Shown: positions 35,324-43,567 of the stretch, in pieces
How positions within the stretch are numbered: the stretch's first letter is position 1
Layout of the letters: every line of letters begins with the position of its first letter
From: Acidithiobacillus sulfurivorans
GTDB taxonomy: Bacteria > Pseudomonadota > Gammaproteobacteria > Acidithiobacillales > Acidithiobacillaceae
DNA: 46,638 bases
Direction: 5' to 3'
NCBI RefSeq assembly: GCF_018853815.1
Contig: NZ_JAAOMP010000067.1
Location: 1 to 46,638 of the forward strand
Made by a program: the position numbers and the translations under genes
The notes under the pieces: model-generated
The model's database searches: none
Told to the model about the DNA's origin: nothing
Seen by the model: the letters and a program-made list of their open reading frames with translations, nothing else

Positions 35324-36073
35324 ATGACTTACTGCCTCACTGCCCACGTTTCCGGGGGGCTGGTTTTCTGTTCTGATTCCCGCACCAATGCAGGCACTGA
35401 CAATGTCAGTATTTACTCAAAAATGCATAATTTTTGCTGGCCGGGTGATCGCTTTCTCTGCCTGCTTTCAGCCGGCAATCTGGCTACCACTCAGGGAGTC
35501 GTCAAACGCCTGCAGCAGGATATGGACCAAAATGCCGAAATCCATCTATTGAATCTTTCCAGCATGGCAGAAGCTGCAGATTACATTGGCCTGATTAACG
35601 CCGAAATCCAGCGTAATCAGGTCTGCCGTGATACGGCCAACACCAATTTTGAGGCCACTTTCATTTTGGGTGGTCAGATCGGCAGCGAAGCGCCTGTTAC
35701 CTACATGATTTATCCTCAGGGAAACTACATTCACGAATCGGCAGATCACCCCTTTTTACAAATCGGCGAAATCAAATATGGCAAACCCATACTCGACCGC
35801 GTGATCAAACCGGAACTTTCCCTGGAAGCCGCCGCCCGCTGCGCGCTGGTTTCCATGAATTCCACCATGCGTAGCAATGTTACGGTCGGCCCGCCGGTTG
35901 AGTTACTCATCTATAAAACTAATTCTCTGCAGATGGGCCGCTATCTTTCGCTGACCGAGGAAGATCGTTTTTATCGGAATCTTGGTGAACGCTGGAGTCA
36001 GGGATTATTACAGGCATTGGACGGTCTTCCTCCTTTTGACTGGGAAACCCCGACAGCCATGCCACCGTTGTGA
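35324..36073 (+). CDS. Anbu (proteasome-type peptidase, HslV/beta-subunit relative)
   Basis: 249-aa member of the Anbu family, an Ntn-hydrolase ring related to proteasome beta subunits and HslV. Met removal would expose Thr2 (MTYCLTAH) as nucleophile; Asp18 (SDSRTNAG) and Lys33 (YSKMHNF) match the other catalytic positions. I chose the ATG at 35324 because an N-terminal extension would bury the Thr; the longer in-frame start at 35288 is unlikely. AGG-rich GGGAT lies just upstream. It precedes the ATP-grasp/alpha-E/transglutaminase operon, the standard Anbu neighbourhood, with a 190-bp promoter region in between. Substrates of Anbu are not established. Confidence 0.93.
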   Translation: MTYCLTAHVSGGLVFCSDSRTNAGTDNVSIYSKMHNFCWPGDRFLCLLSAGNLATTQGVVKRLQQDMDQNAEIHLLNLSSMAEAADYIGLINAEIQRNQVCRDTANTNFEATFILGGQIGSEAPVTYMIYPQGNYIHESADHPFLQIGEIKYGKPILDRVIKPELSLEAAARCALVSMNSTMRSNVTVGPPVELLIYKTNSLQMGRYLSLTEEDRFYRNLGERWSQGLLQALDGLPPFDWETPTAMPPL

Positions 36074-36104
36074 AGTAACAGCGTGTAAACACACGGAACA
36101 GCTC

Positions 36105-36121
36105 TGCACTTTATTAGTGCA
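36105..36121. promoter_or_regulatory. NtrC binding site before the ATP-grasp operon
   Basis: TGCACTTTATTAGTGCA, an exact TGCAC-N7-GTGCA palindrome. A weaker copy (TGCAC, N7, ATACA) follows at 36125-36141, as NtrC enhancers often come in pairs. It is about 75-90 bp upstream of the sigma-54 promoter. Confidence 0.85.
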
Positions 36122-36193
36122 ACATGCACCAATATGATACAATTATCGCCTTGGCGTGACGGTTTGTTGCCTCCACAAACCGACCAGCCTGAC

Positions 36194-36209
36194 TGGCACG
36201 CGCTTTGCT
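36194..36209 (+). promoter_or_regulatory. Sigma-54 promoter of the ATP-grasp/alpha-E/transglutaminase operon
   Basis: TGGCACGCGCTTTGCT is a full match to TGGCACG-N4-TTGCT with exact spacing. Expected transcription start is about 36220, giving a leader of about 44 nt before the ATG at 36264. Confidence 0.9.
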
Positions 36210-36263
36210 TCATTCATCTCACTAAAACTTGGGCGAGAATCTTGCAACGAGGAGATAAAGCAG

Positions 36264-37727
36264 ATGGACTGGCTCAGAACCCATTATCAGCAGCAGATTA
36301 CCCATGACGAACTGGTGGATGAAAATGCCCGACCGCGCCGGGCGGCTGCACCCCTGTTCAATTATCTGAACACCCTGGACAGCAGCGAGTTGCAGGCGCG
36401 TCGTCAGGCTGCGGATGCCTCCATTCTCGCCATGGGAATCACTTTTACCGTATATAGTGAAGCTGGCAATATTGATCGTGCCTGGCCTTTTGACATTATC
36501 CCGAGAATTCTTTCGAGCAGCGAATGGACGCGCATTGAAGAGGGCCTCAAACAGCGTCTGCAGGCACTCAACCTGTTCATTGATGACCTCTACAATGATC
36601 AGCGCATTGTCGCTGATGGCGTTTTCCCGGCCGAAGTTCTGGAAGGTTCGCGCAATTTTCGGGAAGCCTGTCGGGGCATTCATCCCCCCTTCGGGGTCTG
36701 GGCACACATCTGCGGAAGTGATCTGGTGCGTGATGCTGACGGGACCATCTATGTGCTCGAAGATAATCTCCGGGTACCTTCGGGCGTCTCTTACATGCTT
36801 GAAAACCGTCAGATCATGAAGCGACTTTTCCCGGAATTGTTCAAATCATCCATTATCCGGCCCGTGGACGACTACCCCAATCGCCTGTATGAAACCCTGG
36901 CGGCCTTGTCTCCGCGCCCGGAAGAAAAGCCCGTGCTCGCAGTACTTACCCCTGGCATCTACAATTCCGCTTATTTCGAACATAGTTATTTAGCCCAGCA
37001 GATGGGCGCTTATCTTGCCGAAGGGACGGATTTTTACGTCAGCAAGGAAGATATTGTTTATTTGCGCACCATTTCCGGATTACAACGCGTCGATGTCATT
37101 TACCGCCGTATTGATGATGACTACCTGGACCCCGAAGTGTTTTTTCCGGATTCGGCGCTTGGCATCCCCGGACTGCTCCGCGCCTGGCGACGCGGAAATG
37201 TGGCCATTGCCAACGCGCCCGGTGCCGGGGTAGCCGATGACAAGGTCGTGTACGCCTTTGTTCCGGAAATCATTCGATACTACCTGGATGCCGAACCCAT
37301 TATTCCCAATGTTCCGACTTATTTGTGCATGCGCGAGGCGGATCGTGATTATGTCCTCAGCCATCTTGCCGAACTGGTGGTGAAACCTGCCAACGAGTCC
37401 GGGGGTTATGGCATGCTGATCGGCCCCCGCGCCAGTCAGGCTGAACGCGACCGTTTTGCCGAACTGATTCAGGCCAACCCGCGCAACTACATTGCCCAGC
37501 CAACCTTGAATCTTTCCACCGCACCCACACTGGTAGATGATCATCTGGAGGCACGACACCTCGACCTGCGGCCCTTTATTTTGCAAGCGGATAAACTGTA
37601 TGTAACCACTGGGGGGTTGACCCGGGTGGCGATGCAGCCCGGGTCACTGGTCGTGAACAGCTCCCAGGGTGGCGGCAGCAAAGACACCTGGATTGTTGAT
37701 GAGGAGGCACCATGCTTTCCCGAGTAG
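36264..37727 (+). CDS. Circularly permuted ATP-grasp protein (COG2308/DUF404-407)
   Basis: 487-aa protein of the circularly permuted ATP-grasp family, predicted to form peptide or amide bonds with ATP. Family motifs: RRAAAPLFNYL, then ERTWPFD-like ...DRAWPFDIIPRILS, LNLFIDDLYNDQRIV, the ICGSDLVRDADGTIYVLEDNLRVPSGVSYMLENR stretch (about 150-185), RRIDDDYLDP, VANAPG-like AIANAPGAGVADDKVVYAF and the C-terminal LVVKPANESGGYGMLIG. The ATG at 36264 has GAGGAG 8 nt upstream; the longer in-frame ORF from 36156 runs through the promoter. The alpha-E gene overlaps it by 16 bp. No enzymatic product is known for the family. Confidence 0.93.
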   Translation: MDWLRTHYQQQITHDELVDENARPRRAAAPLFNYLNTLDSSELQARRQAADASILAMGITFTVYSEAGNIDRAWPFDIIPRILSSSEWTRIEEGLKQRLQALNLFIDDLYNDQRIVADGVFPAEVLEGSRNFREACRGIHPPFGVWAHICGSDLVRDADGTIYVLEDNLRVPSGVSYMLENRQIMKRLFPELFKSSIIRPVDDYPNRLYETLAALSPRPEEKPVLAVLTPGIYNSAYFEHSYLAQQMGAYLAEGTDFYVSKEDIVYLRTISGLQRVDVIYRRIDDDYLDPEVFFPDSALGIPGLLRAWRRGNVAIANAPGAGVADDKVVYAFVPEIIRYYLDAEPIIPNVPTYLCMREADRDYVLSHLAELVVKPANESGGYGMLIGPRASQAERDRFAELIQANPRNYIAQPTLNLSTAPTLVDDHLEARHLDLRPFILQADKLYVTTGGLTRVAMQPGSLVVNSSQGGGSKDTWIVDEEAPCFPE

Positions 37728-38698
37728 CTGAAAATCTGTACTGGATGGCGCGCTATCTGGAGCGCACGGAAGACGTAGCCCGCCTGATTAATGCCACCAC
37801 CCTGATGCTGCTGGATCTGCCTCCTGGAGCCTATTTTGGCTGGGATATCCTGTTGCAGGTCACCGGTGATGCGACGCTTTATGCAGAGCTTTATGGTGCC
37901 CCCGAAGAAAACCGCATCATGCGTTTTTTGATTGCCGACGAGCGTAATCCAAACTCGGTCATGGCGGCCATTCATCAGGCTCGGGAAAACTGCCGGACGT
38001 TTCGCGACTTGCTGCCTGGCGAGTTCTGGGAACGCCTCAACACCTTGTTTCTGTATGTTCGCGATCAGGCGGTTTCTGGAGCAGATAGCCGCCATGCCCG
38101 TTACGCTTTTCTCAACGAAGTCATTACCCGACGCCACGCCCTGGTAGGCTTGCTGATCAGCAGCATGAGTCAGGATAATGTTTACCAGTTCATCAAGCTG
38201 GGACGCAATATGGAACGGGCGGACATGACCACGCGCATTGTCGATGTCACCAGTGCCGTGATTTTACCCCAGGATCAGGGCCTGCAGAAAACCGCGGGCA
38301 GCAGCTTGTGGATCGGGGTTCTGAAGTCACTCAGTGCCTTTGAAATGTACCGTCGCCACATTTCCGTACAGGTGCGCAGTAATCAGGTGGTGGACTATCT
38401 GCTCAAGGACGGCAAGTTCCCGCGCAGCATGAAATATTGCCTGGGAGAAATGGAAGTGGCTCTAGCCTATCTGCCCAATGCCGGAACCCCTGCGGAGGCC
38501 GTCCGCCGGGCCCGGCGACGCCTGGATCAGCTGAAATTGAGCGACCTCCGCCCGGACCTGCTCCATGAATATCTGGATCAGGCCCAGAGGGATCTCGCCA
38601 TGGTCCATCGGACCATTCAGGGTACCTATTTCGCCAGGGAAGATAGTGGTTCGGAAAATGCTCTGAATGGACTCCACTTGCAGGTTGCACAAGCTTAA
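37712..38698 (+). CDS. Alpha-E domain protein (COG2307)
   Basis: 328-aa all-helical protein. The start MLSRVAENLYWMARYLERTEDVARLINAT is the family signature, and the second copy-like stretch at about 165-180 (FIKLGRNMERADMTTRIVDV) is also typical. No membrane segment or signal peptide. It always travels with the circularly permuted ATP-grasp gene and a transglutaminase gene, sometimes fused, and is thought to be a partner in the same reaction. It overlaps the ATP-grasp gene by 16 bp; its ribosome-binding site TGAGGAGG lies inside that gene. Confidence 0.93.
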   Translation: MLSRVAENLYWMARYLERTEDVARLINATTLMLLDLPPGAYFGWDILLQVTGDATLYAELYGAPEENRIMRFLIADERNPNSVMAAIHQARENCRTFRDLLPGEFWERLNTLFLYVRDQAVSGADSRHARYAFLNEVITRRHALVGLLISSMSQDNVYQFIKLGRNMERADMTTRIVDVTSAVILPQDQGLQKTAGSSLWIGVLKSLSAFEMYRRHISVQVRSNQVVDYLLKDGKFPRSMKYCLGEMEVALAYLPNAGTPAEAVRRARRRLDQLKLSDLRPDLLHEYLDQAQRDLAMVHRTIQGTYFAREDSGSENALNGLHLQVAQA

Positions 38699-38730
38699 GT
38701 CCCACAGCATTTCACCACCGAGGATATTTT

Positions 38731-41700
38731 ATGGGTATTCATGTCGTTCTGCGTCATCAGACCGAGTATGACTTTGATCGTTTGGTGGAAATCCATCCTC
38801 ACGTATTGCGCCTGCGGCCAGCACCACACTGTCGTACTCCGATTCTTGCCTATTCGCTGGAAGTCAGCCCCGAAAAACATTTCCTCAACTGGCAGCAGGA
38901 TCCCTTCGGGAATTATCAGGCCCGCCTGGTTTTCCCTGAACGCGTCAAGGCCCTCAAATTCAACATCGAAGTCATCGCCGACCTGAGCGTGATTGATCCT
39001 TTCGATTTTTTTATTGAAGAACGAGCGGAACGCTGGCCCTTCCGTTACGAACCGGCATTATATAAAGAGCTGGCTCCCTACCTGGAAAAAGAAAAAGCCG
39101 GGCGCCTACTGCAACAAATGTTGCTGGGTATCATGAAACGCAAACAGCGGACCATTGATTTTCTGGTCGGTATCAATCAGCAGTTACAAACTGCCATCGC
39201 TTACAACCTGCGCATGGAAGTCGGCGTCCAGACTCCCGAAGAAACCCTGAAAAAAGCCAGCGGTTCCTGTCGGGACAGCGCCTGGCTGCTGGTCCAGATT
39301 TTACGACATCTGGGTCTCGCGGCCCGCTTTGTTTCCGGTTATCTGGTTCAGTTAGTGGCCGATCAGGCACCCCTCGAAGGACCCTCCGGTCCCGCTCAGG
39401 ATTTCACTGATCTACACGCCTGGGTGGAAGTGTACATCCCCGGAGCAGGCTGGATTGGTATGGACCCCACTTCCGGTCTGTTTGCCAGTGAAGGGCATAT
39501 TCCACTGGCCTGTACGCCGCATTACCAAAGTGCCGCGCCGATCAGTGGTGCCACCGGAAAATGTGAGGTTACCTTTCATTTTTTCAACCAGGTCACCCGG
39601 CTGCCGGAAACACCTCGGGTCACCAAACCCTATACCGAGAGCCAGTGGGAAGAAGTCATGGTGCTTGGGCGGATTGTCGATGACCGCCTGCAGGCGGCAG
39701 ATGTCCGTCTGACCATGGGCGGGGAGCCCACTTTTGTGGCTACGGAAGCGGTGGATGATCCACAATGGAATCTGGAGGCGCTGGGCAAACACAAACGGGA
39801 ACGCGCTGAAATCCTTTCGGAACGCCTGCGCAAGCATTTTGCGCAAGGCGCCTTGCGGCATACGGGTGAAGGTAAATGGTATCCGGGCGAACCCCTGCCC
39901 AGATGGGCCTTAGGCTTATACTGGCGCAAAGATGGCCTGCCGGTGTGGCAAGATCCGACGTTGCTGGCGGACCCACTCAAGGATTACGGCTGGAAACCGG
40001 AAGATCTCCATCATTTCGCCTGTCAGCTCTGCGAACAATTGCAGGTAGACAGCACCCGGCTCATTCCTGCCTACGAAGATGCCTGGCATGTCCTTCATCA
40101 GGAGGGACGGGTTCCGGTCAACATTGACCTCAGTACCCATCGCCTCGATGATCCTCTGGAGCGTCAGGCCCTCATGGAAAAGCTTCAGGCTGGTCTGGAC
40201 CGCCCCGTGGGTTGGGTTCTACCTTTGGCCTGGGAATGGAATCAGCAGTGCTGGCACTCCGCAACCTGGGTATTTCGCAGCGGACGCCTGATTCTCATTC
40301 CTGGTGACTCGGCTTTAGGCATGCGTCTACCCCTCGATAGCCTGCCATGGATGGTCGATCCGCACAAAAAATGGCAGCCGGAAACGGACCCCTTCGCGCC
40401 CTTACCGCCCTTACCGGATATGCATGCCAAGCCGACGCCGGGGAGCACCGCTAAATCCCAAACAGCGAAAAGCCCCGCCAGCAACAAAGCCCCCAGCTGG
40501 GAGGAAATTCCCCACACAGCAGTCACCCTGGAAATTCGCCAAGGCTGTCTGTATTGCTTTTTCCCACCCCTGCAGGTGACTGAACATTATCTGCGACTAC
40601 TCAGCGCCATTGAAGCCACTGCGGCTGCCCTGGAAATGCCGGTCGTCATTGAAGGTTATGCGCCGCCCAGTGATCCGCGCCTGGAAAAACTGCTGGTCAC
40701 ACCGGATCCCGGTGTTATTGAGGTGAACATTCACCCTTCTTCCAGATGGCCGGAAATGGTGGAAAAAACCAGCCTGCTTTACGAAGAGGCGCATGCCTGC
40801 CGCCTGACCGCCGAAAAATTCATGCTGGACGGCCGCCACACCGGTACTGGCGGCGGCAATCACATGACGCTGGGCGGCGCCACCCCCGGCGACAGCCCTT
40901 TCCTGCGCCGTCCGGATTTGTTGCAAAGTCTCATTACCTACTGGCAACATCATCCGGCGCTCTCCTATTTTTTCAGCGGAATGTTTATTGGCCCGACCAG
41001 CCAGTCACCCCGGGTGGACGAAGCCCGTCATGAAGCACTTTATGAACTGGAAATTGCCTTTACCCAGGTACCTCCGGGCACTGTCGTGCAACCCTGGCTG
41101 GTGGATCGCCTGTTTCGTAATCTTTTGGTCGACATTACCGGAAATACCCATCGCGCGGAAATCTGCATTGACAAACTCTACTCTCCGACCGGTTCCGCCG
41201 GACGCCAGGGACTGGTAGAACTGCGTGCCTTTGAAATGCCACCCCATGCGCGCATGAGTCTGGTCCAGCAGTTGCTGGTCCGCAGTCTGATTTTACGCTT
41301 TTGGGAAGATCCTTATCGTCATGCCCTGATTCGCTGGGGAACGACGCTTCATGATCGCTTCATGCTGCCCCATTATGTTTGGGAAGATTTGCGCGAGGTC
41401 TGTACGGACCTGCAAAACCACGGAATTCTCTTTCAACTGGAATGGCTGACACCCTTTTCGGAATTTCGCTTTCCAGAGCATGGTCATGTGCAGATTGGTG
41501 ATGTGCAAATCGAACTGCGTGCTGCCATTGAGCCCTGGCATGTTCTCGGTGAGGAGGTCACCGGAAGTGGCACCGCCCGCTACGTGGACTCGTCCATTGA
41601 ACGCCTGCAGGTCAAGGTCACGGGCATGACTCCCGGACGGCATATACTGGCCTGCAATGGAAGGCGTGTCCCGCTGCAGACAACCCGTGCCTCGGATACC

Positions 41701-42117
41701 CAGGTGGCAGGGGTACGTTATCGTGCCTGGCAGCCGCCATCTGCCCTGCACCCGACCATTCCGGTGCATTCCCCACTGACATTTGATCTGATCGACACCT
41801 GGAATGGACGTAGCATCGGCGGCTGTACCTACCATGTCATGCATCCGGGTGGACGCAATTCGGAAGTATTCCCCGTCAACGCCTGGGAAGCCGAGGCCCG
41901 CCGCCAATCCCGCTTTACCACGACCGGTCACAGCCAACCCGAATCGATGTCTTCTCCACCCTCTATCATGGGGGGTAAGGTGCTCCCCAGTGAGGGGCGT
42001 TTCGTTGCCAGAGGCAGCGGTGAATACCCCTGGCAAGCACCTTATGATGAAGAACAACCGGATTATCCGCATACTCTGGATCTGCGCATGGCCAAATCCC
42101 CAAAACCAAGGTCCTAA
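38731..42117 (+). CDS. Large transglutaminase-like cysteine protease with DUF2126
   Basis: 1128-aa two-part protein. Residues about 1-290 form the transglutaminase-like region, opening with the N-terminal beta domain (HVVLRHQTEYDFDRLVEIHPHVLRLRP) and then the papain-like triad Cys180 (GSCRDSAWL), His229 (DLHAWVEVY) and Asp245 (GMDPTSG). The rest is DUF2126: LGGEPTF-type MGGEPTFVATEAVDDPQWN, GEPLPRWALGLYWRKDG, the catalytic-looking NIHPSSRWPE, LDGRHTGTGGGNHMTLGGATP, and WEDPYRHALIRWGTTLHDRFMLPHY. The DUF2126 part resembles a glutamine-synthetase-like amidoligase neighbourhood partner. It ends the operon and overlaps the convergent sensor gene by 3-4 bp. Substrates are unknown. Confidence 0.92.
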   Translation: MGIHVVLRHQTEYDFDRLVEIHPHVLRLRPAPHCRTPILAYSLEVSPEKHFLNWQQDPFGNYQARLVFPERVKALKFNIEVIADLSVIDPFDFFIEERAERWPFRYEPALYKELAPYLEKEKAGRLLQQMLLGIMKRKQRTIDFLVGINQQLQTAIAYNLRMEVGVQTPEETLKKASGSCRDSAWLLVQILRHLGLAARFVSGYLVQLVADQAPLEGPSGPAQDFTDLHAWVEVYIPGAGWIGMDPTSGLFASEGHIPLACTPHYQSAAPISGATGKCEVTFHFFNQVTRLPETPRVTKPYTESQWEEVMVLGRIVDDRLQAADVRLTMGGEPTFVATEAVDDPQWNLEALGKHKRERAEILSERLRKHFAQGALRHTGEGKWYPGEPLPRWALGLYWRKDGLPVWQDPTLLADPLKDYGWKPEDLHHFACQLCEQLQVDSTRLIPAYEDAWHVLHQEGRVPVNIDLSTHRLDDPLERQALMEKLQAGLDRPVGWVLPLAWEWNQQCWHSATWVFRSGRLILIPGDSALGMRLPLDSLPWMVDPHKKWQPETDPFAPLPPLPDMHAKPTPGSTAKSQTAKSPASNKAPSWEEIPHTAVTLEIRQGCLYCFFPPLQVTEHYLRLLSAIEATAAALEMPVVIEGYAPPSDPRLEKLLVTPDPGVIEVNIHPSSRWPEMVEKTSLLYEEAHACRLTAEKFMLDGRHTGTGGGNHMTLGGATPGDSPFLRRPDLLQSLITYWQHHPALSYFFSGMFIGPTSQSPRVDEARHEALYELEIAFTQVPPGTVVQPWLVDRLFRNLLVDITGNTHRAEICIDKLYSPTGSAGRQGLVELRAFEMPPHARMSLVQQLLVRSLILRFWEDPYRHALIRWGTTLHDRFMLPHYVWEDLREVCTDLQNHGILFQLEWLTPFSEFRFPEHGHVQIGDVQIELRAAIEPWHVLGEEVTGSGTARYVDSSIERLQVKVTGMTPGRHILACNGRRVPLQTTRASDTQVAGVRYRAWQPPSALHPTIPVHSPLTFDLIDTWNGRSIGGCTYHVMHPGGRNSEVFPVNAWEAEARRQSRFTTTGHSQPESMSSPPSIMGGKVLPSEGRFVARGSGEYPWQAPYDEEQPDYPHTLDLRMAKSPKPRS

Positions 42118-43064
42118 CCCGCATCGTGGCGCTGATCACGATGCTGTGACAGGAGCACTTCTGCCTGGCCGCCCAAATATACATACACGCCCAGGGCCAC
42201 CAACAGCAATGCAGCGGCGACCAGCAGCAGTACAGCCAACCAGAGATTCTGGGGAGCATCCAGAGCAAATTTGAACACCAGCATCAGGCCTTCGATGGAC
42301 ACCGCAATCAGGATGGCCGCAATAAATCGGGTCAAAGTGCGTCGCGTAGTACTATGACGACGAATGTCTTTGCGCAGCAGGACTTCCTCTTCAAAAATGG
42401 TTTTGGACAGATCAAATACGGCCAGCGCCAGGGTGAACAAAATGGTCGCCTGGAAAGGCGCCGTAAAGTCCCCAGGAGCGGCAACAGCCGACCAGACCTG
42501 CTTCAAGCTGACGACCGCATGAAAACCCAGAGCGGCGCTGACTGCCAGCAGGCCAGTCGAAAACAGGGTATAAATGGCCTTGAAATAGGGTTCGAAGCCC
42601 CGCCGGATATCATCTTCTTCAAGCAGGGCGAGTGCTCTATCCAGTTCGCTATCGGCTACCAGCATGCCCAGCAGTTGCCCCTTTTCATCACGAATAGGTG
42701 CTGTAGCTGTCACACAAATATGACCATTGGCCGAAGATAAATAGGGTTCAGTCAGGACCGGGGACAACGCATTGAGGGCCAGACGGTAATAAGGTCGATG
42801 GCTGCGATCCACGCCATCCCCATCCTCTTTACCAGCAGCACGGCGCCGGGAAGCAGCCACATTATCCCCAATTTGCCGACCTCCCGCATCCAGGAGGTAG
42901 CACAAATCCAGAAAGGGGTGACGGTTAATAAGACAAGTCAGCTTTTTTCGTTGTTCATCCGCATGCTGCTGCAACAATGCAGGACTGGCGAGGGCATCAA
43001 CGACGCCCCCAAGCAGTGCGGCAAGATCCTTGCGTACCTCGCGAAAATGCTCGAAGCGATTCAT
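42114..43064 (-). CDS. Membrane protein with an N-terminal Cache/PDC-type sensor domain
   Basis: 316-aa protein. The first ~150 residues resemble a PDC/Cache ligand-binding domain: FLDLCYLLDAGGRQIGDN, DRSHRPYYRLAL, and EPYLSSANGHICVTATAPIRDEKGQLLGMLVADSEL. There is no N-terminal membrane segment before it, unusual for a periplasmic Cache domain, so it may face the cytoplasm. About four helices follow (TLFSTGLLAVSAALGF, ATILFTLALAVFDL, FIAAILIAVSIEGLMLVF, LWLAVLLLVAAALLLVALGVYVYL). No kinase, GGDEF or HAMP domain is present. Convergent overlap with the transglutaminase gene. Possibly a small-molecule sensor tied to nitrogen status; function unproven. Confidence 0.78.
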   Translation of the reverse strand: MNRFEHFREVRKDLAALLGGVVDALASPALLQQHADEQRKKLTCLINRHPFLDLCYLLDAGGRQIGDNVAASRRRAAGKEDGDGVDRSHRPYYRLALNALSPVLTEPYLSSANGHICVTATAPIRDEKGQLLGMLVADSELDRALALLEEDDIRRGFEPYFKAIYTLFSTGLLAVSAALGFHAVVSLKQVWSAVAAPGDFTAPFQATILFTLALAVFDLSKTIFEEEVLLRKDIRRHSTTRRTLTRFIAAILIAVSIEGLMLVFKFALDAPQNLWLAVLLLVAAALLLVALGVYVYLGGQAEVLLSQHRDQRHDAG

Positions 43065-43222
43065 GATTCACCCCCAACAGGTCGCTCGTGGCGTCTATGT
43101 GCAAATGGATCAGATCATGACCTATGGATAGTGCAGCAAGGGGCGTGCCATATCCTCAACACCTTTTATTCTTCAACGAATCTACTCACCTAAAAGCGGG
43201 AATCGGCATTTTGCAAAAAAGA

Positions 43223-43238
43223 TGGCACGCTTCCTGCT
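43223..43238 (+). promoter_or_regulatory. Sigma-54 promoter driving a short non-coding transcript
   Basis: TGGCACGCTTCCTGCT: full -24 TGGCACG and -12 CTGCT with exact GG-N10-GC spacing. No ORF follows before the terminator about 52 bp further on. Upstream at 43131-43146 is GTGCA and GTGCC spaced one base too far for a standard NtrC site. Confidence 0.8.
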
Positions 43239-43248
43239 AAACATATCC

Positions 43249-43314
43249 TGATCATGGTCATCTGATCACTCCTCCTCAAGTGGCTTCCAGGGCGGTCCTC
43301 CCGCCCTTTTTTTT
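43249..43314 (+). ncRNA. Predicted sigma-54-dependent small RNA with anti-Shine-Dalgarno segment
   Basis: Predicted start is about 12 nt past the -12 element, and the end is the terminator T-run, giving about 66 nt. Layout: a 5' hairpin (TGATCA pairs with the second TGATCA over an 8-nt loop), a single-stranded CACTCCTCCTCAAG, then the GGGCGG/CCGCCC terminator with eight T. The CU-rich stretch is complementary to ribosome-binding sites: 8 bp with TGAGGAGG before the alpha-E gene and 7 bp with AGGAGTG before prkA. This is inferred from sequence only; no known family is recognised. Confidence 0.5.
43290..43314 (+). terminator. Rho-independent terminator of the predicted small RNA
   Basis: GGGCGG / CCGCCC stem with a 5-nt loop and an uninterrupted T8 run. 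No protein-coding gene on the plus strand lies within 1 kb upstream without its own stop (the transglutaminase gene ends at 42117), so it must end a different, short transcript. Confidence 0.85.
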
Positions 43315-43441
43315 GTTCAAAGCCCAGGCTCATAGCCAAATACCCATATAATCCAGTGATAAACAGCCGGTTAATATATTGTGAAGCATTTCTGGACAGA
43401 AACTTTCCGGTCGGGATGCGGACTGGCGCAACCCGCCGCCA

Positions 43442-43458
43442 TGCACCATAATCGTGCA
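43442..43458. promoter_or_regulatory. NtrC binding site before prkA
   Basis: TGCACCATAATCGTGCA, an exact TGCAC-N7-GTGCA palindrome, about 95-110 bp upstream of the sigma-54 promoter at 43552. A weaker GCGCAC half-site follows at about 43463. Confidence 0.88.
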
Positions 43459-43551
43459 CAGAGCGCACCACTGACGAACAATTTGTCAGTACACAGTGCA
43501 GGAATACCCAGCAGTCCTCATCGGGGGAAAAGACCAGAGCTGCCCGCACTT

Positions 43552-43567
43552 TGGCACAGGAAATGCT
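43552..43567 (+). promoter_or_regulatory. Sigma-54 promoter of prkA
   Basis: TGGCACAGGAAATGCT: exact GG-N10-GC spacing, -24 TGGCACA and -12 ATGCT. Expected start about 43578, with an 88-nt leader to the ATG at 43667. Confidence 0.85.

Noticed and set aside
43131-43146. Candidate NtrC site upstream of the small RNA (TGCA and GTGC arms)
   Set aside because: The arms are one base too far apart for TGCAC-N7-GTGCA and one arm ends in C; it may be a degenerate site but I would not call it.
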